In this document: positions 6,728 to 15,433 of the stretch, piece by piece | How positions within the stretch are numbered: the first letter of the stretch is position 1 | How the letters are laid out: each line of letters begins with the position of its first letter | From: Tunturiibacter gelidiferens | GTDB taxonomy: Bacteria; Acidobacteriota; Terriglobia; Terriglobales; Acidobacteriaceae | Direction: 5' to 3' | Assembly (NCBI RefSeq): GCF_014201335.1 | Contig: NZ_JACHEB010000007.1 | Coordinates: 62,001-126,000 of the forward strand | Length of the DNA stretch: 64,000 nucleotides | Translations under genes and position numbers: made by a program | Notes under the pieces: model-generated | Told to the model about the DNA's origin: nothing | What the model saw: only the letters and a program-made list of their open reading frames with translations | Database searches by the model: none

Positions 6728-8536
6728 CTATTGCACTTTATAGATGCGGGCTTCCCAGCCAGCAAGATGGAGCGTGCTCGTATTTTGCTCGCTGGCCGCG
6801 AGGTTCGAAAGGACAAGAGTCCCGGCTTTGAGGGCGACGGGCAACACGTAGGCGACCGGAACTTTGGAGAAGTTGAGGACAACGAGGTAACGCTCCGCGC
6901 CCAGGGTACGAGTGTAGGCAAAGATGGATTTGTTATCCGGATCAAGGTCCTTGTAGTCGCCGTACACGAAGACCTGATGAGCCCGACGGATAGCGATAAG
7001 CTTGCTGGTGTAGTTGTAAACCGAGTTTGGATCAGCGACTTCGGCAGCTGCGTTGATCTGTGTGTAGTTGGGATTTTCGGCGAGCCAGGGTTTGTGTGCG
7101 GTGGTGAAGCCTCCGCTGGCGGAAGAGTCCCACTGCATGGGGGTGCGGGAGTTGTCACGGCTCGTGTGACGGAGGTTTGCGATGAAGACATCTTCGGGAA
7201 TCTTGCCGGTGACGACGTTGGCCTTGTAGGCGTTCTTTACTTCGATGTCGTCGAAGTCTCCGATGGCTTTGAAGGGATAATTGGTCATGCCCAGCTCGTC
7301 GCCCTGATAAAGGAAGGGCGTACCGCGCAATGTGAGGAGCATGGTCTCAAGAAGCTTGGCGGAGGGAATGCGGAACTCGGGCGAGTCGTCGCCGAAGGTA
7401 GAGACGATACGCGGATTGTCGTGATTGGAAAGAAAGACTGTGTCCCAGCTGTGAGCGTCTAGTTGTTCAGCGTGACGGGTGTAGATAGCTTTGAGAGTTG
7501 GAAGGTCTGTCGGCTTAAAGGCGTCGCGTCCTACGCGGTTAGAGCGGATCGCGTCGAAATTGAAGATCATATTGAGTTCGTGGCGGTCGTCGCCAACGAT
7601 AAGTGGAGTCTGTTCGAGGGAGATACCGAGGGCTTCGCCTACGGTCATGACGTCATACTTCGCCATAACGTTACGATTCATCTCCTGAAGGTACTCGTGC
7701 ATGTGGGGACCGTTGGCGTAGGCATTGCCATAGTTATGGAGCTGGTCGGGAGTGAGGTCAGGGAAGGCCGGATTCTTCGAGATGAGCGGTATGACGTCCA
7801 TGCGGAAGCCGTCAACGCCCTTGTCAAGCCAGAAGCGCATCAGACTGTAAACCTCTTCGCGAACTTTGGTATTGTCCCAGTTCAGATCGGGTTGTTTTAC
7901 TGCGAAGTAGTGAAGGTAGTACTGACTGGTGGAGGGATCGAACTGCCAGGCGGAGCCAGAGAAGAAAGACGGATCATTGTTCGGTGGGAGCAGCGTGGGC
8001 TTCCCGTCGGGTCCTGCCGGACCGGGTTTGCCGTCACGCCAGAAGTAGAAATCGCGGTAAGGATTGTCCTGGGACTTGCGGCTTTCGACGAACCAGTGAT
8101 GCTCGTCGGAGGTGTGATTGACGACGAGGTCGATGATGAGGCGCATGTGGCGCTGTTTGATGCCTGCGAGCATCGTGTCAAAGTCAGACATGGTTCCAAA
8201 CTCGGCCATGACCTTTCGGTAATCGCGGATGTCGTAGCCGTTGTCGGCGTTGGGCGAGTCGTAGTGGGGGCTGAGCCAGATGACGTTGACGCCGAGATGT
8301 TGGAGGTAGTCGAGCTTGGAGGTAATTCCCGGGATGTCTCCGATGCCATCGCCGTTCGAGTCCTTGAAAGACCGCGGATAAATCTGATAGACAACCGCTT
8401 CTTTCCACCACGTTGGCTGGTAGCCATTGACGAGGGCGGGCGCAGAAGCAGGGACAGCGGTCTCTGACTGGATCATGGGCACAGGCGCGAGGACGGCGAA
8501 AGCAAGCAGGAAGGCGGCGAGAGAGGGAGTCTTCAC
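6728..8536 (-). CDS. Secreted GH13 alpha-glucosidase / oligo-1,6-glucosidase
   Basis: A 602-residue glycoside hydrolase of family 13 with a signal peptide (residues 1 to about 24). The four GH13 regions are present: DLVVNH at 136-141, GFRMDV with the nucleophile D247, the acid/base E301 in VGEALG, and SNHDNP at 370-375 with the transition-state D373. The NGDGIGDIPG segment near 61-70 is typical of the oligo-1,6-glucosidase/trehalose-type subfamily. It likely hydrolyses alpha-linked oligosaccharides in the periplasm. The C-terminal part is the usual beta-sandwich domain. The start is 42 bases downstream of dinG on the same strand, though a functional link is unlikely. Exact substrate cannot be read from sequence. 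Confidence 0.9.
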   Translation of the reverse strand: MKTPSLAAFLLAFAVLAPVPMIQSETAVPASAPALVNGYQPTWWKEAVVYQIYPRSFKDSNGDGIGDIPGITSKLDYLQHLGVNVIWLSPHYDSPNADNGYDIRDYRKVMAEFGTMSDFDTMLAGIKQRHMRLIIDLVVNHTSDEHHWFVESRKSQDNPYRDFYFWRDGKPGPAGPDGKPTLLPPNNDPSFFSGSAWQFDPSTSQYYLHYFAVKQPDLNWDNTKVREEVYSLMRFWLDKGVDGFRMDVIPLISKNPAFPDLTPDQLHNYGNAYANGPHMHEYLQEMNRNVMAKYDVMTVGEALGISLEQTPLIVGDDRHELNMIFNFDAIRSNRVGRDAFKPTDLPTLKAIYTRHAEQLDAHSWDTVFLSNHDNPRIVSTFGDDSPEFRIPSAKLLETMLLTLRGTPFLYQGDELGMTNYPFKAIGDFDDIEVKNAYKANVVTGKIPEDVFIANLRHTSRDNSRTPMQWDSSASGGFTTAHKPWLAENPNYTQINAAAEVADPNSVYNYTSKLIAIRRAHQVFVYGDYKDLDPDNKSIFAYTRTLGAERYLVVLNFSKVPVAYVLPVALKAGTLVLSNLAASEQNTSTLHLAGWEARIYKVQ

Positions 8537-8578
8537 CGGACTATGGTCTACGCAAGTTTCTGGCGAGTCAAGCTCGTG

Positions 8579-10627
8579 TCAAGTGGGACGCTCAAAGAAC
8601 TGTTCAACGTCGGTGATGTCTTGTGTGAGGCGGTAGGGTGGAAGGGACTCGAGGAAGATCCGGCCATAGCGCTGGCGCTGGATGCGTGGATCGAGGAGCA
8701 CGAGTACACCGCGATCGTTGAGCGAGCGGATCAGTCGGCCAAACCCTTGTTTGAGCGTGATGACGGCGTTAGGGATTTGGTAGTCAAAAAAAGGTTTGCC
8801 GCCGAGAGCTTCGATAGCTTCCATGCGAGCTTCGACGATGGGGTCGGAGGGAACAGCAAAGGGGAGGCGGTCAATGATGACACAGGAAAGTTGTTCACCC
8901 TGCACATCGACCCCCTGCCAGAAGCTCGAGGTGCCGAAGAGGACGGCATTGGGCGTATCGCGAAACTGTTGCAAAAGGACTTGGCGAGGAGCCGAGCCAT
9001 GCAACAGCAATGGATACGGAAGCTCGGCAAGCAGTCTCTCGTAGGTGTTCCGCATCTGCGAGTAGCTGGTGAAGAGGCAGAAAGCCCGCCCCTTGGTGAT
9101 CTCGAGGACGCGACGAATGCGCTCTGCGGCGCGCTCTGGAAAATCTGGCTCGCGTGGATCAGGCATATTGGGCGGCAGATAGAGAAGGGCTTGCTGCTCA
9201 TAATTGAAGTGCGAAGGAACGATGAGTTCGCGGGTGGTATGAAGACCCAGGCGTTTGCGGATGTGATCGAAGCCACCTGATACCGTAAGCGTCGCAGAGG
9301 TGAGAATGACCGAGTTGTAGGTGTCAAAGAGTGTCGCGGTAAGCAGTTCTGAGACGTCGATGGGCGTGGCCTGGAGATGGGTGTGGAAGCTCGCGTAGGC
9401 CGCACCCCGAGCCACGTTACGAACACCACCCGCAGCACGTCGCTCGATCCAAAAGACCGTGTTGCGGTCGGGAGACTCGAGAAGAAAGGTGAGGTGGGCG
9501 CGAATGTCGGCGGTGCGTTTGCGAAGGCCAGAGGACTCTTCGACGTTCTTGAGGAAATCGAGTTCGCCTTCTAGACGGGTGAGAGCATTCTTGGTCGCGA
9601 TGTAAGTGTCGCCACTTTCTTCCAGAAAGGCTTCGCGGTGCAGAAATGGCATGCGACCCCCGCCGTTGAAATTTCCACCAGAGTCAGCCGGAAGCACCGA
9701 GAAGAACATGCGAGACCGGTCTTTGAGGGTGGCACAAGCACTTTCGATAGCGCTGCTGCTGGCCTGCTTCGCTTTAAGGAGGATTTCTACATCGCGGGTA
9801 AGTTCGTCGATACGCTGGGTCGAAAGTCCAATGCCGAAGTAATTGGAGGCGACCTCTTCGAGTTCGTGCGCCTCGTCGAAGATTACGCAGGCAGCTTCCG
9901 GAAGGATGCCAGCGTCCGGTGCACGCGCGGCTTGCTGTTTGATGTTAAGGTCAGCGAAAAATAAATGATGGTTGACGATGACAATGTCTGACTCGAGGGC
10001 CTTGCGACGCATGGCGGTAACGAAGCAGCGCTCCCAGTCCGGGCAGGTCTGACCGAGACAGACTTCGGTGCGGGCGTCCAGCTTATGCCAAAGAGCGGAC
10101 GACTCGGGAAGGTGGTCAAGCTCTACGCGGTCGCCCGTGTCCGTGACCTTCTCCCATGTGGCGATCTGGTGGAACTGGTCGATCTCTTCCAAGCCGTTGA
10201 GCAGCGGATTGTCGCGAAGAGCGTAGAGCTTGTGGCGACAAAGATAGTTGGCGCGCCCCTTCATATAGCAAACTTTCAGCGGGCCGAGAAGAGACTCAAG
10301 GAACGGGACATCCTTGAAATAAAGCTGTTCCTGCAGGTTTTTCGTGCCCGTGGAGATAATGACGCGCTGGTTCCGTTCGCGCGCAAGACGGAGGGCCGGC
10401 AATAGGTAAGCGAGGGTTTTACCAGTGCCAGTACCGGCTTCGACGATGAGATGGCGCTTTTCCTTGAATGCTGATTCGATGGCCTTTGCCATGTCATACT
10501 GGCCGCGACGATATTCAAACGACAAGGTAGAACGGGAAAGTATGCCGCCTTGGGCGAAAAAGTCGTGAAGGTTTGGCGGATTCTCCGGTGAGGCCGGTGT
10601 GATCGAGATGGGGGCAATTGTAGACAT
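8579..10627 (-). CDS. DinG/XPD-type ATP-dependent DNA helicase
   Basis: A 682-residue superfamily 2 helicase of the Fe-S type that unwinds damaged or R-loop DNA. Walker A is GTGTGKT at 65-71 and the DEAH box is at 250-253. Four cysteines that would ligate the 4Fe-4S cluster are C129 (NYLCRH), C189, C194 and C200 (CLGQTCPDWERC). The late motif VLFGTSSFWQGVDVQGE and the GFGRLIRS motif VI are canonical. No exonuclease domain is fused, unlike some Gram-positive DinG proteins. It is divergent from der, about 105 bases apart. Confidence 0.92.
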   Translation of the reverse strand: MSTIAPISITPASPENPPNLHDFFAQGGILSRSTLSFEYRRGQYDMAKAIESAFKEKRHLIVEAGTGTGKTLAYLLPALRLARERNQRVIISTGTKNLQEQLYFKDVPFLESLLGPLKVCYMKGRANYLCRHKLYALRDNPLLNGLEEIDQFHQIATWEKVTDTGDRVELDHLPESSALWHKLDARTEVCLGQTCPDWERCFVTAMRRKALESDIVIVNHHLFFADLNIKQQAARAPDAGILPEAACVIFDEAHELEEVASNYFGIGLSTQRIDELTRDVEILLKAKQASSSAIESACATLKDRSRMFFSVLPADSGGNFNGGGRMPFLHREAFLEESGDTYIATKNALTRLEGELDFLKNVEESSGLRKRTADIRAHLTFLLESPDRNTVFWIERRAAGGVRNVARGAAYASFHTHLQATPIDVSELLTATLFDTYNSVILTSATLTVSGGFDHIRKRLGLHTTRELIVPSHFNYEQQALLYLPPNMPDPREPDFPERAAERIRRVLEITKGRAFCLFTSYSQMRNTYERLLAELPYPLLLHGSAPRQVLLQQFRDTPNAVLFGTSSFWQGVDVQGEQLSCVIIDRLPFAVPSDPIVEARMEAIEALGGKPFFDYQIPNAVITLKQGFGRLIRSLNDRGVLVLLDPRIQRQRYGRIFLESLPPYRLTQDITDVEQFFERPT

Positions 10628-10732
10628 CAGGATGGGCTACCCCATGATAGTCGGGACGAGCCGCGTCGGGGGTGAGTAGCTTAGCTCCCTATAATAGGAA
10701 AGGCGCTACGGTGCCGAGAGAAGGCACGATCA

Positions 10733-12649
10733 ATGGCGCAGCGAGACGACAGGAAGCGGTTAGGCAAGAAGCACAGGCAGGCATCTACCCGACCGAAGAA
10801 GGGGCGCGCCCCTAAGGCTACGCCCACGACCGGGGCGGTAGATCCCCGGAAGCGGAAGGTGCTGTCGACCAAGCGGGCAGCGGCAGATAAAGCCTCGCGG
10901 ATAACAAAGCAGTCTCCGGAGCGGGAAAAGCGGAAGACCATTCGTACGGATGGGGCGGGTTCAGCTAAAACCCCGAAGGGAACGGCTCCCCGGGTGAAGC
11001 AGGTGAGACCGGCCGATAGGATCGTGGGGCGCCAGACGCCACGGTCGTCGAATATGGACGGGCGTGAAGAGGACTGGCGCGATATTGAGCTGTTGGCTTC
11101 GCAGATGGTCACGGAGACCGAGAGCGCAGATGCTCGTGATCTGCCGCTCATAGCGGTTTGTGGCCGGCCAAATGTTGGCAAGAGCACCCTGTTCAACCGT
11201 CTGACGGGCTCGCGACGGTCGATTGTGGGCGATGAGCCAGGCATTACGCGCGACCGCATCTACGGCGAGATCGAATGGATGGGCCGCGACGCGAGGATCG
11301 TTGATACGGGCGGAGTTGTGCCCGATGACGAAGCGCTGATTCCTGCGGAGATCTTCCGGCAGGCAAAGGTTGGGCTCGAAGAGGCGGACGCCATTGTGAT
11401 GGTGGTCGATGGGCGGACGGAGCTGGCTTCGCCCGATCTCGAACTTGCTCGTCTGCTTCTCCGCGGGGGTAAGCCGGTATTTCTCGCGGTCAACAAGATG
11501 GATACCGATGCGATGCAGTCGCAGGCGGAGAACTTTCGACGGCTTGGGTTCCGCAACGTGCTGCCGATCTCGGCTGAGCATGGCTCGGGCATCGGAGATC
11601 TTCTGGATGCGGTGTTTGAGGTTCTTCCGGAGCCGGCAGCGGTGATCGAAGAGCCGGAGGTGATGCTCACGGAGAGCGACGAGGCGGAGGAGGATGAAAC
11701 AGGCCCGGACTATTCGATTGCTCCCGGCGCTGCGCTTGTCTCCGAAGACGCTGATGTTGTCGCGCCGAAGCGTCCGAGAATGCTGCGGTCGCACGGCGAG
11801 TATGAGAGTCGCGAGACGAAGGTTGCCATCATTGGGCGCCCGAATGTAGGCAAGAGCACCTTGCTGAATGCTCTGACTGGTAAGCAGCGGGCGATCGTTT
11901 CGCCGATTGCTGGAACAACTCGCGATGCGGTGGATGAAGTCGTCGAGAGGGACGGGCACAGCTTCAGATTTGTCGATACTGCGGGAATCCGCAGGAAGGG
12001 TAAGACGAAGCTGATGGCCGAGAAACTGTCGGTCATCATGGCCCGGAAGCATCTTGAGGCGGCGGATGTTTCTTTGTTAATCATCGATGCGGCCGAGGGG
12101 GTCGCGGCGCTCGACGCGAACATCGGCGGATACGCGCATGAGAGCGGTCGCAGCGTGATTATCGTCGTGAACAAGTGGGACCTGATGACCCGCACCGGGA
12201 AGGATGGGATGCGTCTGTTTGATGGCAAACCTCCTGCGGATCAAAAGCTCTATGAGCAGGACGTTCGAGATAAGTTGAAGTACCTCGACTACGCTCCACT
12301 CTTGTTTATTTCTGCGGCGGATGGAAAAAACATCGAGCAGGTCTTCAAGAAGGTGGAACTGGTCGCGCGCGAGCGACGCAAACGCGTGACTACTGGGCAG
12401 ATGAATCGGTTTCTGGAGAAGGTGGACTTCCAGAAGGCGAGTGTGCCGATGAACAAGCGCGTGCGGATCTACTACATGACGCAGGCCGCGGTCGCTCCTC
12501 CGACGTTTGTGCTGTTCACCGACAAAGATGTGAAGATGCACTTCTCGTTCGAGCGATTTCTGGCCAACCAGATTCGCGAGAACTTCGGGTTCATCGGAAG
12601 CCCGATCTGGTTCAAGATCAAGGCGCGAAACAAGAAGAAGGCGGAGTAG
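10733..12649 (+). CDS. der: Ribosome biogenesis GTPase Der (EngA) with long basic N-terminal extension
   Basis: A double-GTPase needed for 50S ribosomal subunit assembly. G1 motifs GRPNVGKS occur at 144-151 and 368-375. G3 is DTGG near 191 and DTAG in the second domain; G4 is NKMD at 254 and NKWD later. A KH-like RNA-binding domain closes the protein. Two oddities stand out: a 138-residue lysine/arginine-rich, low-complexity N terminus before the first G domain, and a roughly 60-residue acidic linker (about 301-361) between domains. The start at 10733 has an AGAGAAGG-like site about 8 bases upstream. Internal ATGs at 11054 and 11105 would give a more ordinary length, so the start is uncertain, although the frame is open and coding-like throughout. 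Confidence 0.93.
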   Translation: MAQRDDRKRLGKKHRQASTRPKKGRAPKATPTTGAVDPRKRKVLSTKRAAADKASRITKQSPEREKRKTIRTDGAGSAKTPKGTAPRVKQVRPADRIVGRQTPRSSNMDGREEDWRDIELLASQMVTETESADARDLPLIAVCGRPNVGKSTLFNRLTGSRRSIVGDEPGITRDRIYGEIEWMGRDARIVDTGGVVPDDEALIPAEIFRQAKVGLEEADAIVMVVDGRTELASPDLELARLLLRGGKPVFLAVNKMDTDAMQSQAENFRRLGFRNVLPISAEHGSGIGDLLDAVFEVLPEPAAVIEEPEVMLTESDEAEEDETGPDYSIAPGAALVSEDADVVAPKRPRMLRSHGEYESRETKVAIIGRPNVGKSTLLNALTGKQRAIVSPIAGTTRDAVDEVVERDGHSFRFVDTAGIRRKGKTKLMAEKLSVIMARKHLEAADVSLLIIDAAEGVAALDANIGGYAHESGRSVIIVVNKWDLMTRTGKDGMRLFDGKPPADQKLYEQDVRDKLKYLDYAPLLFISAADGKNIEQVFKKVELVARERRKRVTTGQMNRFLEKVDFQKASVPMNKRVRIYYMTQAAVAPPTFVLFTDKDVKMHFSFERFLANQIRENFGFIGSPIWFKIKARNKKKAE

Positions 12650-12811
12650 CTATTTGCCCAAATGCCCCCTCCCCCCCGAGGGGTAATTTGCGTCTAAGTC
12701 TCATGCTCCCATTGACATACAGAGTGCTACCGGCTGCAAAATATTGCATCTAAACGACTTGCGCCTAAAATACTTATTTTCAATAAGTTGGCTCGGCAAT
12801 AAATACGTTGG
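12650..12811. other. AT-rich intergenic DNA after der
   Basis: Short C-run hairpin (CCCCTC, CCCCCC loop, GAGGGG) about 15-35 bases after the der stop, a weak terminator candidate without a T-run. The rest is markedly more AT-rich than the surroundings and leads into the left inverted repeat at 12797-12820. Confidence 0.4.
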
Positions 12812-12820
12812 CTAACCCAA
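12797..12820. repeat. Left copy of 24-base inverted repeat
   Basis: CAATAAATACGTTGGCTAAC and the following CCAA. It matches the reverse complement of 13057-13080 at 21 of 24 positions, with the first 12 bases identical. It overlaps the stop codon of the small gene between the repeats. Confidence 0.65.
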
Positions 12821-13009
12821 ATGTTTGATGAGTTGATTTCCAGCCCCGAGTGCCGCCGCAAGAACGAACATCAGAACGATGAGAACTGCCCATCCAAGCG
12901 CTGTACTGACCGCCCATAACTTATTCGCCAGTCTCACGATGCCTATAACGCCACAAATAAAAACTGCCATCATTGCCAGCCAAAGAATTAAATGGATCAT
13001 GCCAGCCAT
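12812..13009 (-). CDS. Small two-TM protein inside an inverted-repeat pair
   Basis: A 65-residue, almost wholly hydrophobic protein with two transmembrane helices (about residues 4-27 and 36-57) joined by a short basic/aromatic loop (RLANKLW). AGGAG lies about 9 bases before the ATG at 13009. The gene is framed by the 24-base inverted repeats at 12797-12820 and 13057-13080 in AT-rich DNA. I do not recognise a family. It could be a genuine small membrane protein or cargo of a small mobile or repeat element. Confidence 0.5.
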   Translation of the reverse strand: MAGMIHLILWLAMMAVFICGVIGIVRLANKLWAVSTALGWAVLIVLMFVLAAALGAGNQLIKHLG

Positions 13010-13056
13010 GCTAGCGCACTCCTGGCTTGCATGAAGGCGACCAGCGCCTAGGCCGC

Positions 13057-13080
13057 TTGGGCTAACCCACGTATTTATTG
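13057..13080. repeat. Right copy of 24-base inverted repeat
   Basis: TTGGGCTAACCCACGTATTT and the following ATTG. Its reverse complement matches 12797-12820 at 21 of 24 bases. Outer ends are 284 bases apart. No clear target-site duplication is visible outside. Confidence 0.65.
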
Positions 13081-13259
13081 TCGTTGACTCTTGGTCTTTC
13101 CTCTAAACGACAGAACCCGGCTTTTTGAGCCTGGGCTTGCTTGAATCCATACTTTAATTTTAGCAGTTTGCACCGAACTAATACGCCACGCGAATCTTCC
13201 TGATTGGCGCAGGTTTCATGCGTTTTGGGTCTTGACACAATTTGCTGATACTCATCGGG

Positions 13260-14888
13260 TCAATTGTGGCCACCGCGCTCTGGTGGCACATGGTCAAACA
13301 GTCTCAGGCGTTCGTTTTCGCGCTCTACCGTTCGTACTCGTCCGCGTAACAGGTCGCTGAGCGAGATCGTTCCGCAGGCCTGCCTGGTACCGCGATCGAT
13401 GACCATCAAAGTTTCGAGGCCTTCCATTGCCATGATCTCTGCCGCGCCGCGTGCAGTTCCGTCCGCATAGGCGTAAAACTCGGGGAGTTTGGCATTCGCT
13501 CCCGGAACCGACGCGGGAATGCTCAAGGGAGACATCAGCTCTCGAACGATGACCAACTCCAGCGGGTCCACGCCATATTCGCGGGTCAGATGGTATCCAC
13601 GCCGGCTGAGTTTTTCGGTGAGGATCGATCGCGGCATGAGCAGCGAGGTCACAAGGTACGAAGCGATGCAAGCCATGGTGAGCGGCAGGAGAGCGGGCAG
13701 GCAATGCGTGACCTCCAGGCTGAAGAGAATGGCCGTAAGAGGAACGCCGAGGGCGCCTGCGAGCATTGCCCCCATCCCAATCAGCGCCCAGAATGCCTGC
13801 GCTTCGACCGATGAGTGGGCCAGATGTCCGGCCATCGCACCGACTGCTCCACCAATCATCAACAAGGGCGCCAGCACACCGCCTGATGTCCCTGATCCGA
13901 GGGAGAAGGCCCACATCAGCGATTTTGCGATGAGGATTCCAACGATGAGACCGATGGTGGCGTTGCCATGCAACAGCACCGCAATGTTGTCGTACCCCAC
14001 GCCGAGTCCGCGCGGGAAGAACAGTCCTCCAACTCCAATCCCTACTCCTCCGATGGCGGGCCACCACATCCAGTGAACATGAAGGTGTTCGAAGAGATCT
14101 TCAAACGCATACATCAGACGGCTCATCCCGGCTGATACCAGACCCAGCAAACCACCCAGCATCAAAGCACCCATGGCAAAGGCGATGCGATGAGTTCCAC
14201 TGAGAGCGGGCATCTGGAACAATGGTCCAGCGCCGAGCCAGTAAACACGGAGGAGGCCTGCGGTGGCACTCGCTATGGCAACCGGAACGAGGCTGCGCGG
14301 CCGCCATTCAAAGAGAAGGAGCTCAACCGCGAGAAGGATCGCCGCGACGGGAGTCGCGAAGGTCGCCGACATTCCGGCTGCCGCTCCGGCGACCAGCAGG
14401 GTCGTCCGTTCCGCGTCGGTGACGTGCATCCATTGCGCGATGAGCGACCCGACGGCACCGCCGGTCATGATGATGGGACCCTCGGCGCCAAACGGTCCGC
14501 CGGATCCGATTGCGATTGCCGCGGAGACCGGCTTCAGCACTGCGATCTTCGGATCTACCTTTGCGCGATGAAGGAGAATCGCTTCGATGGCCTCGGGTAT
14601 TCCGTGGCCACGAATCTTGTCCGAACCGAACCGTGCCATCAGTCCGACGATAAGTCCGCCGACTACGGGCACGACGACCATCCAGTGTCCGAGCGGACTG
14701 CCAGCGGGTGAGACCGCGGCAGCACTGAACCGATGGTAGTAGAACAGATTGGTAGAGAGAGCAATTAGGCGCAACAGTAGAACAGCCAGCCCTGTTGCGC
14801 AGACGCCGATTCCGATCGAGACACCAGAGAGCAGCCAGACCCTCCGATCGACGGTGAAATCGCGTAGAGCAGATGGTTCCGACTTCAT
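13260..14888 (-). CDS. ClC-family chloride channel/transporter with C-terminal CBS region
   Basis: A 542-residue polytopic inner-membrane protein of the ClC family, moving chloride by channel or H+/Cl- exchange. Family signatures are GHGIPE at 94-99, GSGGPFGAEGP at 128-138 (gating glutamate E136 retained) and the later GSGTSGGVLAPLLMIGG. The last about 100 residues form a CBS-type region (LMSPLSIPASVPG onward, with VIDRGTRQACGTISLSDLLRG), a usual ligand-sensing module of ClC proteins. The first codon overlaps the stop of the upstream marR-type gene by 4 bases (ATGA), so the regulator and transporter are cotranscribed. The proton glutamate could not be assigned, so channel versus antiporter is open. 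Confidence 0.92.
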   Translation of the reverse strand: MKSEPSALRDFTVDRRVWLLSGVSIGIGVCATGLAVLLLRLIALSTNLFYYHRFSAAAVSPAGSPLGHWMVVVPVVGGLIVGLMARFGSDKIRGHGIPEAIEAILLHRAKVDPKIAVLKPVSAAIAIGSGGPFGAEGPIIMTGGAVGSLIAQWMHVTDAERTTLLVAGAAAGMSATFATPVAAILLAVELLLFEWRPRSLVPVAIASATAGLLRVYWLGAGPLFQMPALSGTHRIAFAMGALMLGGLLGLVSAGMSRLMYAFEDLFEHLHVHWMWWPAIGGVGIGVGGLFFPRGLGVGYDNIAVLLHGNATIGLIVGILIAKSLMWAFSLGSGTSGGVLAPLLMIGGAVGAMAGHLAHSSVEAQAFWALIGMGAMLAGALGVPLTAILFSLEVTHCLPALLPLTMACIASYLVTSLLMPRSILTEKLSRRGYHLTREYGVDPLELVIVRELMSPLSIPASVPGANAKLPEFYAYADGTARGAAEIMAMEGLETLMVIDRGTRQACGTISLSDLLRGRVRTVERENERLRLFDHVPPERGGHN

Positions 14889-15364
14889 TTGGAGTTTCCT
14901 TTAGTCGCGGGAGGGCTTGCGTGTTCGCGTGCGCTGAGCTTGTGAGAGTTACGAATCGTCGTCAGTGCGCGGACCATCCTGGGGACCAGTTCGTACAACT
15001 CACGCTCGTGATCGTCGGATAGAGTCTGCAGTATCCGCTGACCTTTCGGCGTAACCTGCAGGACCACGCGACGACGATCGGTCGCAGCGTTTTTGCGAAG
15101 GATCAAGCCCGCGTCCACGCAACGATTGCTGAGCTCGACGACGGTGTGATGTCGTAGTCCCAGCCTCTCAGCGGCATATGATACCGTGGTCTCGACTCCG
15201 TCGGGGGCTCCGGCGAGGTGTAGAAGCAGCTGATGTTGCTGGGGATGAAGACCCGCCTGCTCGGCGCACTTTTCACTGAACTGAAGAAACTGCCGGAGCG
15301 TGTATCGAAACTCTGCCAGGGTCTGCAGCTGTTGGCGATCTTCAGTTGGAAGAGATTTCGTCAT
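14885..15364 (-). CDS. MarR-family transcriptional regulator
   Basis: A 159-residue winged-helix repressor. Helix-turn-helix residues are around 62-82 (SYAAERLGLRHHTVVELSNRCV), followed by the wing with DRRRVVLQVTPKG, a hallmark of MarR proteins. It is the first gene of a two-gene unit with the ClC gene (4-base overlap). A perfect 19-base palindrome lies 9 bases upstream of its start, which suggests autoregulation and control of chloride or acid-stress transport. The ligand is unknown. Confidence 0.88.
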   Translation of the reverse strand: MTKSLPTEDRQQLQTLAEFRYTLRQFLQFSEKCAEQAGLHPQQHQLLLHLAGAPDGVETTVSYAAERLGLRHHTVVELSNRCVDAGLILRKNAATDRRRVVLQVTPKGQRILQTLSDDHERELYELVPRMVRALTTIRNSHKLSAREHASPPATKGNSK

Positions 15365-15372
15365 ATCGAAAT

Positions 15373-15391
15373 TATATCGTATTACGATATA
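15373..15391. promoter_or_regulatory. Palindromic operator before marR-clc
   Basis: TATATCGTATTACGATATA is a perfect 9-1-9 palindrome, immediately upstream of the MarR gene start at 15364. It has the length and symmetry expected for a MarR dimer site and would overlap the promoter or early leader. Binding is inferred from position. Confidence 0.65.
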
Positions 15392-15433
15392 TATAGATTC
15401 AAAAAATGAGGCATGAGATTCATAAAAGATTCG

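Noticed and set aside
7463..8467. 334-codon frame antisense to the GH13 gene
   Set aside because: The GH13 frame has all catalytic motifs; the antisense frame is a long GC-skew shadow.
12797..13080. Insertion sequence
   Set aside because: No transposase and no clear target duplication; kept only as an inverted-repeat observation.
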